Shown here piece after piece: positions 59,661 through 64,000 of a stretch of DNA of 64,000 nucleotides (its first letter is position 1; each line of letters starts with the position of its first letter). The stretch spans positions 81,845,060 through 81,909,059 of the forward strand of contig OU744721.1 in the NCBI GenBank assembly GCA_916613615.1, given 5' to 3'. The position numbers and the translations under genes are program-made. The stretch is from Steromphala cineraria. Lineage: Eukaryota > Mollusca > Gastropoda > Trochida > Trochidae. The notes beneath the pieces are model-generated. The model saw only the letters and a list, made by a program, of their open reading frames with translations, searched no databases and had not been told where the DNA came from.

Positions 59661-59736
59661 GAGAGGGCCTTATACTGTATAATACCCCGCTGGGAGGGCC
59701 TTACACTGTATAATACCCTGTTGGGAGGGCCTTATA
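59661..59736. repeat. Three-copy GGGAGGGCCTTAYACTGTATAA repeat
   Basis: Units of about 33 bases begin GAGGGCCTTATACTGTATAA. An inverted relative (GAGGCCCTCC) follows at about 59,770, so the block is part of a larger imperfect palindrome. Confidence 0.7.
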
Positions 59737-59840
59737 GGAAATAATAACCTCCAAGGATGTTATTTAGTATGAGGCCCTCCAATCGCACCTCATAATTTTA
59801 AAGACCGGTAAGGTAATTGATCTCCAAAATTTTCAGAAGT

Positions 59841-59910
59841 GATACCGCGGGATTCGAACCCACAACCCTTCGCTCTGTAGCCCAAGACTTTTACCATTAG
59901 ACCACAAAGG
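59841..59910 (-). repeat. tRNA-like element 1
   Basis: On the minus strand an A box (TGGTCTAATGG, 59,894-59,904) and a B box (GGTTCGAATCC, 59,850-59,860) stand at tRNA spacing. The anticodon-loop equivalent reads CTACAGA, but the anticodon and acceptor stems pair poorly. It is a tRNA-derived relic and probably not a working tRNA. Confidence 0.7.
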
Positions 59911-60215
59911 ATTGGTGAATATGAAGGGATTGATTTGTGAGGTCTTTGCTGCTCTCCTAGAACTTGATGATATTAAACTGCGCTCTACTGTACACTTTAT
60001 ACGTCAGAGATGTGGTGTATCTCGGTTACAAATATTGATAATGCCCTTAAAGATGCACTAGGCCGGATGTCTTCCTCAATAATTGACCATCGCCGATGAG
60101 ATCGTTATGTAGTGGATTTTACGGGTAACAAGGTCTCGTGATTGAGACTGGGCGCCGGCCAAGCTCATGCTTATGCTATAGCGTTCTGGCAAAACGTCCA
60201 AGATAAAACATTTCA

Positions 60216-60289
60216 TGGCAGAAAATGGGGGATTCGAACACAGAGACACTCACTTCATAGTCCAAGATTCTACCACTAGACCACAAAGG
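60216..60289 (-). repeat. tRNA-like element 2
   Basis: The minus strand carries TGGTCTAGTGGTAGAA and GTTCGAATCCCC with anticodon-loop equivalent CTATGAA. It is similar to element 1 and lies about 380 bases from it. Confidence 0.65.
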
Positions 60290-60476
60290 ATTGGTAAGTG
60301 TGAAGGGTTGACTGTTGATATCTATTATGCTCTCCTCAAACTTTAAAAGTTAATTTTCACTGTTCACCTTCAATGTTAGAAATGTGCTTTTATTTTCGGT
60401 ACATGAAATTTGCAACAACCTCATCCTCTAGCGTTCAAGTAAAATTTATAAATTTAATATTTTAAAAAGTAGAAAA

Positions 60477-60541
60477 GTTTGGGATTCGAACCCTCAATCT
60501 TTAAAACTGTAGTCCAATATTGTACCAGTGGACCACAGGGG
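60477..60541 (-). repeat. tRNA-like element 3
   Basis: The minus strand carries TGGTCCACTGGTACAA and GGGTTCGAATCCC with CTACAGT at the anticodon-loop position. It heads a unit of about 255 bases. Confidence 0.65.
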
Positions 60542-60730
60542 ATTGGTTACTGTATAATGCGATTGACAGTTGATATCTATTCTGCTCTCCTCAAACTTTA
60601 AAAGTTAATTTTCACTGTTCACGTTATATTTTAGAAATGTGATTTTTTTTCAGTATATGAAATTTGCAACAACCTCATCTTCTAGCTTTCAAGCAAAATA
60701 TCTAAATGTTAAATTTTAAAAAGAAGAACG

Positions 60731-60793
60731 TATGGGATTCAAACCAATAACCTTTCAAACTGTAGTCCAAGACTGTACCACTAGCCCACAGGG
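60731..60793 (-). repeat. tRNA-like element 4
   Basis: The minus strand carries TGGGCTAGTGGTACAG and GGTTTGAATCCC (a changed B box) with CTACAGT. It is the most altered of the four. Confidence 0.6.
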
Positions 60794-60902
60794 GATTGGG
60801 AAGTAAAGAGTTATCGACTATTGACGTCTTTTCTGCTCTCATAAAAATTTAATAAAATTATTTGCGCTTTTATGTTAAATATGTGATATATGTGATTTCG
60901 GT

Positions 60903-61065
60903 ATATAAGATAGATAACACCCTCATCCTCGGGCGTTCTAGCAAAGAGAGGCCTTTGCCTACGGGAAAACCCTCATGCGCTACGCGCCCTCGGGTCTTCC
61001 CTAGGGCAAAGGCCTCTCTTTGCTAGAACGTCCTTGGATAAGGGAGTTATCTATTACTTATATTA
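60903..61065. repeat. Long palindrome closing the tRNA-headed array
   Basis: The left side (GATAACACCC, GCGTTCTAGCAAAGAGAGGC, CTTTGCC) is mirrored on the right (GGGCAAAGGCCTCTCTTTGC, TAGAACGTCC, GGGAGTTATC). The centre GGGAAAACCCTCATGCGC is itself partly self-complementary. The left arm equals the end of each array unit, so the right arm looks like an inverted partial unit. Confidence 0.75.
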
Positions 61066-61562
61066 GAGCTAAAGGAAACATTAATCACTTGTGCTTCATC
61101 GTCTCTGGTGTAAATTTCAAACCATCGCAAAAAGTTGATATCTATTTGCGTATGTTTGGGCAGGATGTATAGAAGACTTGACAATATTAGGTTTATGTAT
61201 GGGCATCTGAACGAATAGTTCTAAATCATTATTTCGTTTGATAATTGTGTCACGCTGTGTCTTGTACGATACTTTATCAATTTCTTTAGGAATGTATCTG
61301 TCAATTACCTAAATTACTTTAAAGAAAACAATTTATCTTGAAAAAAATCCAAATAAAATTTGGAAGATTTAGCCAGCTTTACCCAATCTATTGGGGCCAA
61401 GTGAGATAGATTATAAGATTTCACCCACAATTGCTCCTGTAGATATTATATTGCAAACTCACACATATTATTCTTTGAAACTAAACTACGGGAAAAAAAA
61501 CTAAACCAAAACGTAAATGTCTCTGATAAATGATAACAAGAGGAATGTCAGGGCATATGGGA

Positions 61563-61911
61563 TCAATGATGTAATAATCCATTTGTCAACGGATGATTAA
61601 TGTACATGGAGTTTATTTGAGATGAGTCATATACAACCATATACAGTTTAATAGAGAAGGGGTGAAATCTGCATTTGAAAACCGGGAAACCGCCCAACAT
61701 TATGTTTCTCTTAGCTTCTGTAGCAAATCCAACATAGTCAGGAAATAAATTAACAATCTTATTATTGTCTTTCTGCATTGTTTCAACAAAGCCAAAAATA
61801 TCAAATTGTTCGCCAAAAGTCATAAACTCCTTGTCATTCACTTTAGAATGAATTCCCTGAATGTTCCACACACATATGTTGAGGTCGATGTGGGAAGTAG
61901 TCTCGTCATCT
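61563..61911 (-). mobile_element. LINE endonuclease-domain fragment at the unit 2/3 junction
   Basis: Sister copy of the 44,378 fragment: VWNIQGIHSKVNDKEF, FGFVET, LFPDYVGFATEAKR. A one-base difference after AKR shifts the frame relative to the unit 1 copy, and both end early. Only the N-terminal part of the endonuclease is present. Confidence 0.7.
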
Positions 61912-62157
61912 CCTAGCGACGTCTGGCCACGGCCGTCCCCCTAGTATCCTGCAAATAACGCCCCCTGGTGGCCGTCACCCCCGCTCGACCCGAGACCAGG
62001 AGGCGCCCCTCTGTTGGTCCCGGGGGAGCGGCGGTTCAGGGTACCATGGCGGGCGGTTGAGCGTTCATCAAGTGAAATATATCCATTAATAGTCCATTGT
62101 TGCGAGAATATGTTATTTTCAATGGCAGAAAAGGTAGAAATGGTTGAGAGCAAGATA

Positions 62158-62345
62158 GAGGGTAGAAAACGGGTATAATAAGATGAAGGGTAGAAAACGG
62201 ATAAAGTAAGATATAGGGCAGAAAACCGGCAAAATAATTGAGGGTAAAAAAACAGATATAGTGAGATATAAGGCAGATAAACGGGAAGAGTAAGATAGAG
62301 TTAGAAAACGGGTAGAGTACATTGGAGGGTAGACAACGGATAGAG
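62158..62345. repeat. GTAGAAAACGG minisatellite, unit 3 copy
   Basis: About seven units. It keeps the central CGGCAAAATAATT stretch that unit 2 has lost and unit 1 has. Confidence 0.75.
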
Positions 62346-62380
62346 CACGATGGAAGATCGACTATCCATGGGTAAGAGAA

Positions 62381-62414
62381 GTGAGACGTTAATAAACCAT
62401 TGATTGATTGTTTG
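62381..62414. mobile_element. 34-base retroposed tail, unit 3
   Basis: Same insert and same AAGAGAA duplication (62,374-62,380 and 62,415-62,421) as in unit 2. Unit 1 is empty. Confidence 0.8.
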
Positions 62415-63020
62415 AAGAGAACATGATGCAGTGATATGGAACTTACGAGTTACGCTTACGAGTGGGGTGGAGTATGTGTGGTATACTTTCTCAATTAAGT
62501 TAGTTTTGTGTGCGGGTGCTAAGACCAATCGACAAGGAGGTTCTCTTATTTATTACCAACTCATTTGATATTTTAACAACCTCCAACAAGATGTAGGTAT
62601 CAAATATGGGGTGATCTAATTCTAACAATCTTAAAGGTATAGGATATTTGATTGTAATCATTGTAAATCATACTATATCGAGCGAAGTGAAAAAAATCAA
62701 TTAGCTCCTTTGAGCTTATTATGATAACAAAATGTAGTCTTTCACTCATTAAAGTTTGCTGCCAGTTGTATTTTAAATCTGAAATATATCTATATACTTC
62801 CTTTTAAGACTCTTCGTCTGTGTTATATGTCTGTTAAGTTCACCAAATTTCAAGTTTGATCACGCTATAATTTTGTACATATTGCTTGGACACTGAAAAT
62901 TGGTTAATGCAATTGTCAATATATTTGATAAGCCTCAAACACAAGGTCACTAATTTTTCAGAGAATTTGCTAGTTCACTACAGATCGTCTAGATTTTTTT
63001 TCAAGACCTTGTGTTGACTA

Positions 63021-63068
63021 CAATAATAATAATAATAATAATAATGCATAGTTCTTCTATAGCGCAAC
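63021..63068. mobile_element. Retroposed tail with AAT repeats, unit 3
   Basis: Same insertion as 45,699-45,748, with an uninterrupted AAT run. Absent from unit 1. Confidence 0.7.
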
Positions 63069-64000
63069 ATGGCGACTGAGTTTTATAACCTTATAACGGG
63101 AGGTAGAAAAGTATCTACTTATTTCATCATGGTGATCAACAATCTAATGAAAATTAAACGATGAGATGAAATACTTATCATAACTCAACATTTTTTAAAA
63201 GAACCAAGGTACATATAGGTTCTTATCTTCCAGTTTTTGAATTGATCAGAGAGGTTCAACTAACTAAGGTCACGGAAGTAATAAAATGCTTTACATAAGT
63301 ACCAGATATGAGCAGTTAATGAACTGCCATAACACTTCATGTGTAATGATACAGATCAAAGATTGAATGAAGTAACCTTCGGTTTTGTCAGTACAACTCT
63401 ACAGTAACAAGTGTTCGTAACCAGGAAGATGCGGTTGGCGTCTAGTTTTGAAGCGTCTGTTAGGTTCAATTGGTGACCTACCTTGAGAGCTTAACGATTA
63501 TCATTGTATGCTAATAGCGACCTTGTCACCGCTTTGGCTGCAGTCATATGTCGAAGTTTAATTGCCAGTGACTGGTTCAATAATTATGGTTTGGGTTGTA
63601 TTATAATGTTTTGGTTATTATAAAGCTCCAAAATACATGTTTTTTTCAACTGCAAAGCAGGCACAATTTTAACCATTCTGGTCTTCCTTCCATACACTTT
63701 TCTCAAACTTAACTATTTCTTAGGTATAATTCTGTTTTATTGAAATAAGCAAAAATCATAAATATCTGTAATACAAAGCTTGTATAATATTTTCAAACCG
63801 ATGTCAAAAAATAGAATAACAATTGAAAAATGACATGTTTTCATGAACACATATACCTTTGACTTTATTGTCATAATATGAATCTGTATTGATGCCTTGT
63901 GAATTGTCCTTTTGGATGGCTGAAATGTTATGAATTGATGTGAACTATGATGTATTTTGGGGAAATAAAAACATTAAAAAAAATTAAAATGTTTTGGTCA

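Larger units (their letters stand above)
59841..60955. repeat. Tandem array of tRNA-headed units
   Basis: Four units of about 250-380 bases each combine a tRNA-like head with a shared body. Body words include CTGCTCTCCTCAAACTTTAA, TTGCAACAACCTCATC and AGCGTTCAAG. Units 2 to 4 are clearly collinear. The array is only in duplication unit 2. Confidence 0.75.
44796..62065. repeat. Tandem segmental duplication, unit 2 (17.3 kb)
   Basis: This unit is collinear with unit 1 and carries TLR-B. It is longer because of insertions at about 47,051, 47,301, 50,293, 51,131 and 53,043, and because it retains about 1.5 kb near 59,480-60,957 that unit 1 lacks. It lacks the 2.33-kb element of unit 1. Confidence 0.95.
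62066..64000. repeat. Tandem segmental duplication, unit 3 (cut by window end)
   Basis: It is collinear with units 1 and 2 from GTGAAATATATCC onward. It shares two retroposed tails with unit 2 and lacks about 265 bases (unit 2 46,251-46,515) at 63,574. Its last base corresponds to about 32,060 in unit 1, some 590 bases before TLR-A exon 1. Confidence 0.95.

Noticed and set aside
59841..60793. Working tRNA genes
   Set aside because: A and B boxes are present but the stems pair poorly and the four copies decay in a tandem repeat, so they are tRNA-derived relics.

Overview
The window reads as nuclear DNA from a marine mollusc. It is AT-rich and intron-rich, with a molluscan-type troponin C, large Toll-like receptors and many short inverted-repeat elements. 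A retroposed tail ending in repeated CACT near 53,050 resembles repeats I associate with abalone and related gastropods, so a vetigastropod is my best guess. That guess rests on memory and not on a search.

Left part (1-10,100). One exon on the + strand (5,899-6,732) is the 3' end of a Kv-type potassium channel subunit. It keeps the selectivity filter, but three of the first five S4 charges and the second S6 proline are replaced. The rest is non-coding apart from short transposon remnants.

Middle (10,190-23,492, - strand). Five small coding exons with matching splice phases assemble into a 150-residue troponin C with only the fourth calcium site intact. Its introns hold a roughly 750-base minisatellite, several inverted-repeat elements, a tandem repeat that copies one of its own splice acceptors, and muscle-type regulatory motifs (a MEF2/E-box cluster and a CArG box). 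From 23,500 to 29,900 lie a LINE fragment, three inverted-repeat elements and one orphan terminal exon of an unrecognised gene.

Right part (29,898-64,000). This is a tandem segmental duplication with units at 29,898-44,795, 44,796-62,065 and 62,066 onward (cut by the window end). Each complete unit carries one two-exon Toll-like receptor gene on the + strand: TLR-A (32,651-32,683 joined to 38,581-41,157) and TLR-B (49,902-49,934 joined to 54,415-56,988). A short first exon supplies the start codon and the front of the signal peptide. The second exon holds the leucine-rich repeats, transmembrane segment and TIR domain. The third unit ends about 590 bases before its own first exon is expected, so a third receptor probably follows.

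The units differ by transposon insertions with readable empty sites: 2.33 kb in the TLR-A intron, 2.27 kb upstream of the TLR-B promoter, and several retroposed tails. Two tails shared by units 2 and 3 but absent from unit 1 suggest that units 2 and 3 separated last. The two receptors are nearly identical in the TIR domain (two differences by eye) and differ far more in the ectodomain, as expected for an expanding innate-immune receptor family.
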